A stretch of 64,000 nt of DNA from Vibrio ishigakensis (GTDB lineage Bacteria > Pseudomonadota > Gammaproteobacteria > Enterobacterales > Vibrionaceae): the NCBI RefSeq assembly GCF_024347675.1, contig NZ_AP024882.1:124001-188000 (forward strand), read 5' to 3'. Positions 56,820-64,000 of the stretch are shown here, in pieces. How positions within the stretch are numbered: position 1 is the first letter of the stretch; every line of letters starts with the position of its first letter. The notes under the pieces were generated by a model. That model was not told where the DNA came from. It ran no database searches and worked only from the letters and a program-made list of their open reading frames with translations. Made by a program: the position numbers and the translations under genes.

Positions 56820-56838
56820 CATGCACTTGCAGTGCATG
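56820..56838. promoter_or_regulatory. Palindrome between the Crp/Fnr and LysR genes
   Basis: CATGCACT-TGC-AGTGCATG is a perfect 8-bp-arm inverted repeat in the shared upstream region, 67 bp from the Crp/Fnr start and about 140 bp from the LysR start. It is a candidate operator. Confidence 0.5.
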
Positions 56839-56980
56839 TACTCGAAGTCTAATGACACTATCCTTTGCGCCGTCAATTCAGTTCAGGTACTTCACAGCAA
56901 CATAGCTGCATGGAACCCGAAATGCCTGCGTTTGGAATGGTTACGCATCGAACTGCCCTAAACCAACCCAGGTGTTTACT

Positions 56981-57913
56981 ATGATTTCAGACCTAGAAAA
57001 CTTCGATCTAAACCTTCTTTCTGTTGTGCGCAGCCTAGTGAAGTATAAAAGCACTAAGGCTACTGCCCTGCATCTTGGTATCTCTCAAGCCAGTGTTAGC
57101 CGCAACGTTGCAAAGATAAATCAGACCTTTGGTCAAAATCTTTTTACTCGTAGCGCCCATGGTATGGAGGCGTCAGCCCTTGCCCAAAAACTTGCCAATG
57201 TGGCTGAAGAGATGCTTATTCCTCTTCAGACTGCCTTGGACGAATTCTCTGACTTTGACGCAGAGGCCTACACCGGCTCAATTTCTTTGGTCATAGACCC
57301 TTATATTCTAGATGAACAGGCAGAGTCCCTGATTGAAATCTGTCATCAAAGTTTCCCTAATGCCCAACTGGTGTTCGAACCATGGAATCAAAACTCACTC
57401 GAAGCACTCAAATCAGGCGAGTTTGACTATGCGATTACCGATCAGGATATCGTACTCCCTCAAGCTATCTATCAAGAGAAGCTTTATGACGAACAGGTTG
57501 TCCTCATTGCACGTGATGACCACCCGGTTCTTTCTCGAGATCATTCTCTTGAGGAAATGCTCTCTCTGCCTATTGTTTCTATTCCTGCACCTGGTATTCA
57601 AGACTCTTCAATCGATCTTTTGTCGCTTTATCCGGCCAACAATAGCCAAGCGCAGATTGTGCTAAAAACGCAGAGTCTTCGCACCGCGGCGAGCTATCTT
57701 CTTTCTACTCACGCCATCATGTTTGGCAGTCCTTCCACTGCCAAACATTTTGATGGCATATCCACATACCCGCTACCGCAATTAATTAATAATATGAAGC
57801 GATATGAGATATATGGTGGTTTCCTTCAGATAAAAAGAAATAACCCTTTCACTCAACACCTGCATAGTGTTATTCAGTTAATGTTCCAAGACAAGAATTT
57901 CCTGTTTCAATAA
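56981..57913 (+). CDS. LysR-family regulator upstream of mdtJI
   Basis: A LysR-type protein of about 310 residues: wHTH KSTKATALHLGISQASVSRNVAKIN, in which the helix-turn-helix resembles the NodD/NahR-type subgroup (FDLNLLSVV at the start). ATG at 56981 is used, with AGGT ahead; GTG at 56972 is possible. It lies 83 bp before mdtJ on the same strand, so it may control the spermidine exporter genes. Confidence 0.87.
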   Translation: MISDLENFDLNLLSVVRSLVKYKSTKATALHLGISQASVSRNVAKINQTFGQNLFTRSAHGMEASALAQKLANVAEEMLIPLQTALDEFSDFDAEAYTGSISLVIDPYILDEQAESLIEICHQSFPNAQLVFEPWNQNSLEALKSGEFDYAITDQDIVLPQAIYQEKLYDEQVVLIARDDHPVLSRDHSLEEMLSLPIVSIPAPGIQDSSIDLLSLYPANNSQAQIVLKTQSLRTAASYLLSTHAIMFGSPSTAKHFDGISTYPLPQLINNMKRYEIYGGFLQIKRNNPFTQHLHSVIQLMFQDKNFLFQ

Positions 57914-57996
57914 TGGATAGCTGTTATTCATACGAATTAATTAATATTCGGTATTATCCGCTCCGTTAACAACAAAACTTAAATAACGAGGTCATA

Positions 57997-58380
57997 ATGA
58001 TTATCGCACGCTTCTTCTTGCTACTGGCTATATTGTCAGAAGTAGCAGGCACTAGCTCAATGAATATTGCAGGACAAAATGGTAGCTGGATAAGCTATCT
58101 ATTAATGTATGTTCTTATTTCTATTTCTTATTACTTCCTAGCACTTGCCGCTAAGAAAATCTCTATTGGCGTGGCCTATGCCTGCTGGGAAGGTCTTGGC
58201 ATCGCTTTGATCACCCTAGTTTCTATCTTCTATTTCGGGTCAGAGCTCAGCGCACAAGAGTTGATCGGTCTAGCACTTGTGGTTGGGGGCGTTGTAATGG
58301 TGACTCTAGGTGAGGAGCACCATCAACCTGAGCCGGGTCGTACTCGTAACGATGCAGCACGCCAATCTATTAGTGGTTAA
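57997..58380 (+). CDS. mdtJ: SMR-family spermidine exporter subunit MdtJ
   Basis: A 127-residue four-helix SMR protein. EVAGTSSMNIAG in helix 1 keeps the essential Glu; KKISIGVAYACWEGLGI in helix 3 matches E. coli MdtJ (KKIALGVAYALWEGIGI). A polar C-terminal tail follows. With MdtI it forms the heteromeric exporter of excess spermidine. It is 11 bp upstream of mdtI. Confidence 0.93.
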   Translation: MIIARFFLLLAILSEVAGTSSMNIAGQNGSWISYLLMYVLISISYYFLALAAKKISIGVAYACWEGLGIALITLVSIFYFGSELSAQELIGLALVVGGVVMVTLGEEHHQPEPGRTRNDAARQSISG

Positions 58381-58391
58381 GAGGTAACACC

Positions 58392-58721
58392 ATGAATTCT
58401 ATATTTAATATCTACTTTGGTTTCGTGCTAATTGCTGCACTTCTAGACATCGCAGCTAACATGGCATTGTCTAAATCTCACGGTTTTGAGAAGAAAAGCT
58501 GGGGTTTCGCCGCTATCGGTTTAGTTCTACTGGCTTTCACCCTGCTGGCACAAGCGGTTAAAGGAATTGACCTGGCAGTTGCTTATGCGACTTGGGGCGC
58601 TATCGGTATTCTTGGTACCGCGCTTGGTGGTTACTTCCTACTAAACCAGAAACTTAAACCTATTGGTTGGGCTGGTATCTTCACAGTAATCACTGCAGTT
58701 ATTGTCTTAAAGTCCGCATAA
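58392..58721 (+). CDS. mdtI: SMR-family spermidine exporter subunit MdtI
   Basis: A 109-residue four-helix SMR protein of the same length as E. coli MdtI. LLDIAANMALSKSHGFEKKSWG and QAVKGIDLAVAYATWGAIGI match that protein closely. Helix 1 carries Asp (LLDIAA) where E. coli has Glu, so the charge is kept. Pairs with MdtJ. Confidence 0.93.
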   Translation: MNSIFNIYFGFVLIAALLDIAANMALSKSHGFEKKSWGFAAIGLVLLAFTLLAQAVKGIDLAVAYATWGAIGILGTALGGYFLLNQKLKPIGWAGIFTVITAVIVLKSA

Positions 58722-58744
58722 CCCCTAATTACTTCAATTTATTT

Positions 58745-58773
58745 ACTCCTAGGTGCAAATTGTGCCTAGGAGT
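58745..58773 (+). terminator. Hairpin between mdtI and the P-type ATPase gene
   Basis: ACTCCTAGG and CCTAGGAGT form a perfect 9-bp stem with an 11-base loop, followed by CTTTGAGG, which is the SD region of the ATPase gene. The U-tract is poor, so it may be a partial terminator or a leader structure controlling the ATPase. Confidence 0.5.
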
Positions 58774-58790
58774 CTTTGAGGCTGAATCAA

Positions 58791-61547
58791 ATGAACAATA
58801 AATGGTTTTCTAAAGACACTTCGTCAGTTATTGAAGCACTAAATGTCAATATTGAAGAGGGTCTTTCAAATAGTTCAGTAGAGAAAAGAAGAAATACCTT
58901 TGGCTACAACGAAATTACTAGCCAAGAACAAGAATCTATCTGGTATATTTATCTATCCCAATATAAAAACCCGCTTATCTATATTCTATTAGTTGGCTCT
59001 ATTGTCTCGTGGGCAACAGGACACCTTGTAGATGCTATTGCCATTGCCGTTATTATACTAATTAATACTGGCATCTCTTTCTGGCAAGAATATAAAGCTA
59101 AAAAAGGCATGGAAGCCTTACAAAAGATGGCTGCACCTCAGGCGCAGGTTCGACGCGCCAGACAATGGGTTGATATTCCTGCGAGCGAACTGGTACCGGG
59201 CGATATCATCAGGATAAACACGGGTGATATCCTGCCTGCGGACGTGCGCATTCTAGAATCTCACAACCTGTCTATGGACGAAGCGGCGCTAACCGGCGAA
59301 TCTGAACCGGTACAAAAGCAAACCGAGTCACTTGAGGGTGAAAACATAAGCCTAGGTGACCAAACTAACATGGGCTTTATGACCACATTGGTAACCGCGG
59401 GTAATGGTATCGGCGCTGTTGCAGCCACCGGCATGCAAACCGAGGTCGGCCATATTGCAGATATGATGAACACCACAGAAGAGACTCGTTCTCCGATGCA
59501 GGTGCGTATCGACACCCTAGCGAAAACCCTACTTTTTGCCGCGCTAGGCGTGGTGTCGGTTATCTGTGCCATTGGTTATGGCCACGGTCTTAGCTGGCTT
59601 GAGATCCTAACTACAGATATCTCTCTTTCTGTAGCCGCTATTCCAGAGGGTATGCCGACGGTACTGACCATAGTGCTGACTATGGGGTCAAATAAAATGG
59701 CCAAGAGCAACGCTCTAGCTAAACACCTGTCTGCTATTGAAACTCTAGGTTCAACCACGGTTATCTGCTCGGATAAAACCGGCACCCTAACCCAGAATCA
59801 GATGCAGGTAATGCGCGCCTTCGATGCAGATGGCATCTACTGGAAGGTGACGGGCAAAGGCTTCGCACCTGAAGGTGAGTTCTTTGCTCAAAATAGCTCA
59901 AGCAAGGTTGCCGACTGTGATGCCATGGTTACAGCATTGACTGCGGGTAGCCTAGTAAGTGACTCAGAATTGGTATTTAGAGATGGCAGTTGGGCAGTCA
60001 ATGGTAGTCCAACAGATGGTGCGCTCGTGGTAGCCGCAACCAAGGCTGATATCACCAAAACAGAGCTTCTTAAAATCGGTGGCTATGAAGTTATTCGTCG
60101 CTTCCCATTCGATTCAAGCCGTAAGCTAGCCTCGGCTATCGTTCGCAGACCAAATGGCGAACATATGCTTGCTGTGGTGGGTGCTCCAGATGTTTTGCTG
60201 TCTAAATCAATGGAAAACCAGCCACCAGCAGAAGCCTACCGAAAGGCCGAGCTATCAGACATCACCAGTAAGGAGAAACTGCATGAAACTCAGGTTCCTG
60301 CTACCCATATTGGCTTTAACCGCGCTATGGATAACTTCGCTAGAGACGCACTTCGCACACTGGCTGTGGCTCATCGCCGCATAGATGAAACTGAGCTGGA
60401 TTTAGACTCGAGCCTACTGGAAAACAAGCTTACTCTACTTGGCGTCTTCGGCATCATGGATCCACCAAGACCTGAGGTAAAAGAGGCCATTAAGCAGTGC
60501 TCTGAAGCAGGCGTAAAAACCGTGATGATTACGGGTGACCACGCAGCAACCGCAGCAGCAATCGCTAAGCAGATTGGTATTATCCGCAGCCAGTGCGACA
60601 AGGTAATGACTGGGGTTGAGCTCGATGACCTTACGGATATGGAACTTGAAGAAGTCTGTCCTGAGGTGGCGGTTTATGCTCGCGTAACCCCTGAGCACAA
60701 ACTTCGAATCGTACGTGCTATCCAAGCTAACAATGAAGTCGCGGCAATGACGGGGGATGGCGTGAATGATGCCCCGGCTCTACGAGCTGCAGACATAGGT
60801 GTTGCTATGGGTATTACAGGCACATCGGTTGCTAAAGACTCAGGGGATCTGATCCTGCTCGATGACAACTTCTCGACTATCGTAAAAGCGGTTCGTCAGG
60901 GCCGTAAGATCTTCGATAACTTGCGTAAGTTTATCCGTCAGGCGCTGACCGCCAACGTGGGTGAGGTATCGGTGATCCTGTTTGCCTTCCTTTTGATGGG
61001 GCCGGAGACGATTCTGCCACTGACCCCACTAATGATCCTATGGGTAAATCTAGTATCAGACGGTATCCCAGCTCTAGCTTTAGGTATGGAACCGGAAGAG
61101 AGAGACGTGATGCGTCGCAGGCCTCGCAAGCGTGATCAGGGTTTCTTCTCTGATGGACTGGGCGCACAGATCGTAACCCGAGGTCTAGCACTGGGTGGAT
61201 TGAGCTACATAGTGTTTAGCTGGATGCTGAGCCATAGTCACAGCGCAGAGTATGCACAAACAGCGGCCTTCATGACATTGATTTTCGGTCAGCTATGGCA
61301 CCTGTTTGACAGTCGCTCTCTGACGACATTGTTTAGAATTAACCCATTTACTAACCGATATCTGCTAATGGCAATAGCCGTGTCTTCGACCTTGTCTCTG
61401 GGCTTTATCTACACCGCGCTGGGTCAAATGATATTCAGCACTGAGGCGCTTTCGATGCAGCATCTTGGCTGGATAATCCTAGGTTCAGCGATCCCGACAC
61501 TAGTGCTTTCTGCTATCAAGGAAGTCACTAAGGTTCGCTTCTTATAA
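58791..61547 (+). CDS. Ca2+-type P-type ATPase (P2A, PacL-like)
   Basis: A 918-residue cation-transporting ATPase: actuator motif TGES, phosphorylation site DKTGTLT, nucleotide-domain and hinge TGDGVNDAP. Membrane ligands of the SERCA type are kept: PEGMP in helix 4, NVGEVS in helix 5 (Asn and Glu) and NLVSDG in helix 6. These point to Ca2+ or a similar divalent ion rather than Na+/K+ or heavy metals; there is no CPC motif. ATG at 58791 has GAGG ahead and TTG at 58776 is less likely. Downstream of mdtJI on the same strand. Confidence 0.92.
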   Translation: MNNKWFSKDTSSVIEALNVNIEEGLSNSSVEKRRNTFGYNEITSQEQESIWYIYLSQYKNPLIYILLVGSIVSWATGHLVDAIAIAVIILINTGISFWQEYKAKKGMEALQKMAAPQAQVRRARQWVDIPASELVPGDIIRINTGDILPADVRILESHNLSMDEAALTGESEPVQKQTESLEGENISLGDQTNMGFMTTLVTAGNGIGAVAATGMQTEVGHIADMMNTTEETRSPMQVRIDTLAKTLLFAALGVVSVICAIGYGHGLSWLEILTTDISLSVAAIPEGMPTVLTIVLTMGSNKMAKSNALAKHLSAIETLGSTTVICSDKTGTLTQNQMQVMRAFDADGIYWKVTGKGFAPEGEFFAQNSSSKVADCDAMVTALTAGSLVSDSELVFRDGSWAVNGSPTDGALVVAATKADITKTELLKIGGYEVIRRFPFDSSRKLASAIVRRPNGEHMLAVVGAPDVLLSKSMENQPPAEAYRKAELSDITSKEKLHETQVPATHIGFNRAMDNFARDALRTLAVAHRRIDETELDLDSSLLENKLTLLGVFGIMDPPRPEVKEAIKQCSEAGVKTVMITGDHAATAAAIAKQIGIIRSQCDKVMTGVELDDLTDMELEEVCPEVAVYARVTPEHKLRIVRAIQANNEVAAMTGDGVNDAPALRAADIGVAMGITGTSVAKDSGDLILLDDNFSTIVKAVRQGRKIFDNLRKFIRQALTANVGEVSVILFAFLLMGPETILPLTPLMILWVNLVSDGIPALALGMEPEERDVMRRRPRKRDQGFFSDGLGAQIVTRGLALGGLSYIVFSWMLSHSHSAEYAQTAAFMTLIFGQLWHLFDSRSLTTLFRINPFTNRYLLMAIAVSSTLSLGFIYTALGQMIFSTEALSMQHLGWIILGSAIPTLVLSAIKEVTKVRFL

Positions 61548-61553
61548 TATCGT

Positions 61554-61576
61554 AAAGGTCCCTCGGGGCCTTTTTT
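61554..61576 (+). terminator. Terminator of the P-type ATPase gene
   Basis: AAGGTCCC and GGGGCCTT pair (one G-U) with a tight loop and are followed by six Ts. It abuts the stop of the convergent AbrB-family gene. Confidence 0.75.
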
Positions 61577-62594
61577 ATTGGCTCTGCTTTGGCTTAACCG
61601 CCAGTGCCACTACAGGCACCATGTGCAGTATCATCATACGGATTACATGGCTGAGCATGATAAGCGCCGGCTCTAAGCCAAGATAAAGTGCGGCTACCGT
61701 CATTGCCTCAATGCTTCCTGGCATCCACGACAACGAGAGCACAATAAAGGGCTTATCTAGCCAGAATGAAAAGGCAAAAGCGCAGACGAAGGTTACGCTC
61801 AGGCTAAGTAAGGTCACGCAAAGACTGGAGAAAGTGAAGTATCTGAATTCAGTCAGGGTTATCTTGCTGAGTCGCATCCCCATCACGGCTCCCAGTGCCG
61901 AGATTGCCACCATCATGATGATGGGCGAGATGGTCAAATCCAATTCTGGAAAAAAGCCATTTAAACCAATTCCCACCAGCATGCCCGTCACCATATAGGG
62001 TGCAGGGATACCTAGTTTATCGAGCAAAACACCTGTACCTCCAGCAAGCAAGAATGCCAGAAGAAATGCGCTTACATTAAACCCGAGAGGTTGCTCTAGA
62101 AGACCACCGCTCGATTGCTGGGAAACCAAAAGCCCCGACAGCAAGATAAGGAATATCAATCGAAAGGTATGTACGAAGATGACCTTCGCTGACGGCGTTT
62201 TCTGTGATTCATTGAGCACCATAACCGCCGCCATAGCTCCCGGAATCGAAGCCAATAGACTGTCGCTCTTACTCCAAGAAAAGCGTTGCAGTAGCCAGTA
62301 TCCACAAAGCACCTGAAGGCTCATACACACTACTAGCCCTATCAACATAGTCAGTGGAAACCCAGTGGCAAAGAATGATGGTGGGATCAAGCCTCCTACA
62401 CTGAGCCCGAGAGCGAGCTGAACAAAGATAAGCGTATGAGTAGGAACCTTGGTTTTTATCCCCCACTTACTCAAAAGAATAATGGCAATAATACTGCCAA
62501 ACATCTCACCTAGCGGCACCGACAACAGCACAAATAGCGCTGAGGATGCAAAGGCGATAGCTAGAGTTGAGACAGAGTTTAGTGAAGGCTTCAA
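61575..62594 (-). CDS. AbrB-family putative transporter
   Basis: A 339-residue membrane protein with about ten helices in two related halves; it fits the AbrB/ammonia-monooxygenase-annotated family (PF05145 type): IPGAMAAVMVLNES and the matching MPGSIEAMTVAAL in the second half. Substrate not established for the family. Convergent with the ATPase and divergent from the SDR gene. Confidence 0.85.
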   Translation of the reverse strand: MKPSLNSVSTLAIAFASSALFVLLSVPLGEMFGSIIAIILLSKWGIKTKVPTHTLIFVQLALGLSVGGLIPPSFFATGFPLTMLIGLVVCMSLQVLCGYWLLQRFSWSKSDSLLASIPGAMAAVMVLNESQKTPSAKVIFVHTFRLIFLILLSGLLVSQQSSGGLLEQPLGFNVSAFLLAFLLAGGTGVLLDKLGIPAPYMVTGMLVGIGLNGFFPELDLTISPIIMMVAISALGAVMGMRLSKITLTEFRYFTFSSLCVTLLSLSVTFVCAFAFSFWLDKPFIVLSLSWMPGSIEAMTVAALYLGLEPALIMLSHVIRMMILHMVPVVALAVKPKQSQ

Positions 62595-62767
62595 ATCAAA
62601 CAGTCCATGTTAAAAGTGAAGCGCTAGCATATCAGAGCAATAATTATGCGTCCGATTTCAAGTGTGACAATGAGATACAGAATGAGTTAGTGAGTGTTTA
62701 CAAGCTATTGATAATACTGACACTACTGGATATCTTGTAGTTAAACCTCACGAAAAATAAGCATACA

Positions 62768-63595
62768 ATGAAGGGATCTATCTTAATCACAGGCTGCAGC
62801 AGTGGCATAGGTTATCACTGCGCAAAGGAACTGCACCAAGCGGGCTATCAGGTTATCGCTAGCTGTCGAAATCCTGAAGATGTCGAAAGACTGCAAGCCG
62901 AAGGAATGGTCTGTGTCGAATTGGATGTGACCAAGCCCGAATCAATACAAACGGCCCTTGAGCAGACCCTTGAGATTAGCGGCGGTAAACTCGATGCTCT
63001 GTTCAACAACGCCGCTTATGGTCAATGTGGTGCCCTTGAAGACCTGCCTACTGATGCCCTGCGAGCCCAATTTGAAACTAACGTCTTTGGCTGGCACGAA
63101 CTCACCAAAGCGGTTATTCCTGTGATGCTCAAGCAAGGCCATGGCAAGATTATTCAAAACAGCTCAGTGCTTGGATTAGTGGCAATGAAATATCGCGGCG
63201 CATACAACGCCAGTAAGTTTGCCTTAGAGGGTTACACCGACACTCTACGTCTAGAGTTAATGGACACTAACCTTTCTATTAGCCTTATCGAACCTGGCCC
63301 AATTGTGAGTAAATTCCGTGAAAATGCACTAAAAGCATTTCAAAGTACGATAGATGCGGATAACTCCAGACACAGCAAAAACTATCAAAACACCATTGAA
63401 CGCTTATCGAAAGAATCGCCAACCAATGGCTTTACCCTGCCACCGGATGCCGTGACAGACAGAGTTATTGAGATCCTAGAAAGCAACAAGCCGAAAGCCC
63501 GCTATTACGTTACCAAGCCAACCTATATCTTCGGCTTCTTACGTCGCGTTCTCTCAGCCAGATTGTTAGACAAACTGCTAGTAAAGAGTGACTAG
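62768..63595 (+). CDS. Short-chain dehydrogenase/reductase
   Basis: A 275-residue classical SDR: cofactor motif TGCSSGIG (residues 8-15), NNAAYG, and catalytic Ser (NSSV) with YNASK. The Arg after the first strand (SCRNPEDV) suggests NADPH. The C-terminal basic helix (FLRRVLSARLLDKLL) resembles membrane-associated SDRs such as YbbO-like proteins. Substrate unknown. Confidence 0.88.
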   Translation: MKGSILITGCSSGIGYHCAKELHQAGYQVIASCRNPEDVERLQAEGMVCVELDVTKPESIQTALEQTLEISGGKLDALFNNAAYGQCGALEDLPTDALRAQFETNVFGWHELTKAVIPVMLKQGHGKIIQNSSVLGLVAMKYRGAYNASKFALEGYTDTLRLELMDTNLSISLIEPGPIVSKFRENALKAFQSTIDADNSRHSKNYQNTIERLSKESPTNGFTLPPDAVTDRVIEILESNKPKARYYVTKPTYIFGFLRRVLSARLLDKLLVKSD

Positions 63596-63602
63596 ATCAC
63601 TC

Positions 63603-64000
63603 TTACTTGGTGTTCGATATCTTCAGCAAGATCTCCTCAAGCTGATCCCAAGGCATAGGCTGTGCGTCAATTACCTCGATTCTGGATTCAAACCCATCTA
63701 ATGTAAGTTCGTTGACAGACAGCACACCATCAGCCTTATTGAATGCATAACACCCTTTATCGGTGTTCATAACCGCTTTTATACGGTCAGCAGTAAGCTC
63801 GTTTAACAGTGAGAATAGGTTATCAAAGTTAAACACCAGCTCTGCACCGAATAACCACCCACATGAGAAGTAGCCCTGTCCTTTGTTTTCTTTTCGGATG
63901 TGGCTTTGGTTAGGTGGTAGTTGGAACTGCGGTTCTAGTGCAGCATGATGATGGTGATGCTCTTCAATATCATCATTCTCATTTGGTTTAATGTGCATAT
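63603..64000 (-). CDS. COG0523/CobW-family GTPase, C-terminal part (truncated by window end)
   Basis: Only the C-terminal portion is present; the frame runs off the right edge, so the N-terminal GTPase domain should lie beyond 64000. Visible are a His-rich metal-binding stretch (EEHHHHHAALEP), then the CobW C-terminal domain pattern: a strand with RIKAVMNTDKG, YAFNKADGVLSVNE, SRIEVID and PWDQLEEILL at the end. Such proteins are metal chaperones, often for Zn. The subgroup (YeiR, YjiA or ZNG type) cannot be fixed from this part. Confidence 0.78.
   Translation of the reverse strand, partial: MHIKPNENDDIEEHHHHHAALEPQFQLPPNQSHIRKENKGQGYFSCGWLFGAELVFNFDNLFSLLNELTADRIKAVMNTDKGCYAFNKADGVLSVNELTLDGFESRIEVIDAQPMPWDQLEEILLKISNTK

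Overview
The window looks like a chromosomal segment of a marine gammaproteobacterium, most likely Vibrio or a close Vibrionaceae relative. Grounds are the mix of families: EIIA-less PTS permease, RspA, nrfA diverging from nrfBCDEF, a ttrBCA-type operon, mdtJI, a penicillin V acylase-like gene with its own LysR gene, and an oxyR-katG pair. The LysR density and absence of rRNA, tRNA or core operons would suit an accessory part of the genome or a second chromosome. That is inference from gene content only. No tRNA, rRNA, CRISPR array, prophage or intact insertion sequence was found.

Layout. 1-9.1 kb: a MITE-like repeat, a PTS EIIBC gene divergent from an RspA/ManD-type dehydratase with a CRP-like site between them, a GntR regulator, two divergent paralogous Cys-type sulfatases, and a lone GIY-YIG-like protein with a coiled-coil tail. 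9.3-14.1 kb: a tetrathionate-reductase-like ttrBCA operon. 14.3-22.5 kb: cytochrome c nitrite reductase, with nrfA and nrfG on the plus strand and nrfBCDEF plus a translationally coupled ParB-like gene on the minus strand; a perfect FNR box lies ahead of nrfA. 22.6-33.2 kb: transporters (APC, SatP, BenE-like, EamA), each small unit with its own regulator, and a DEAD-box helicase. 33.4-43 kb: a large orphan lipoprotein, an orphan pilin, a phosphohexomutase, and oxyR-katG. 43-52.3 kb: a second copy of the MITE-like repeat, a LysR-RND efflux operon, and a choloylglycine-hydrolase-family enzyme with a divergent LysR. 52.4-53.7 kb: the GTPase YlqF/RbgA and a 53-residue membrane protein. 53.7-61.6 kb: the most unusual block. 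On the minus strand are a Crp/Fnr regulator, an eRF1/Pelota-like (baeRF) protein and a CBS-less MgtE-like transporter, the last preceded by a structured leader ending in an intrinsic terminator. On the plus strand are a LysR gene, the spermidine exporter mdtJI and a Ca2+-type P-type ATPase. The window ends with an AbrB-family transporter, an SDR and the C-terminal part of a COG0523 GTPase.

How the genes fit together. The 9-22 kb region is an anaerobic respiration block: two NrfD-type quinol-oxidising modules deliver electrons to periplasmic tetrathionate-type and nitrite reductases, and nrfEF(G) serves heme attachment to NrfA. The 54-61 kb block joins Mg2+, polyamine and divalent-cation transport to a ribosome-associated release-factor homologue, all of which bear on ribosome stability. 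This joint role is a hypothesis from gene order.
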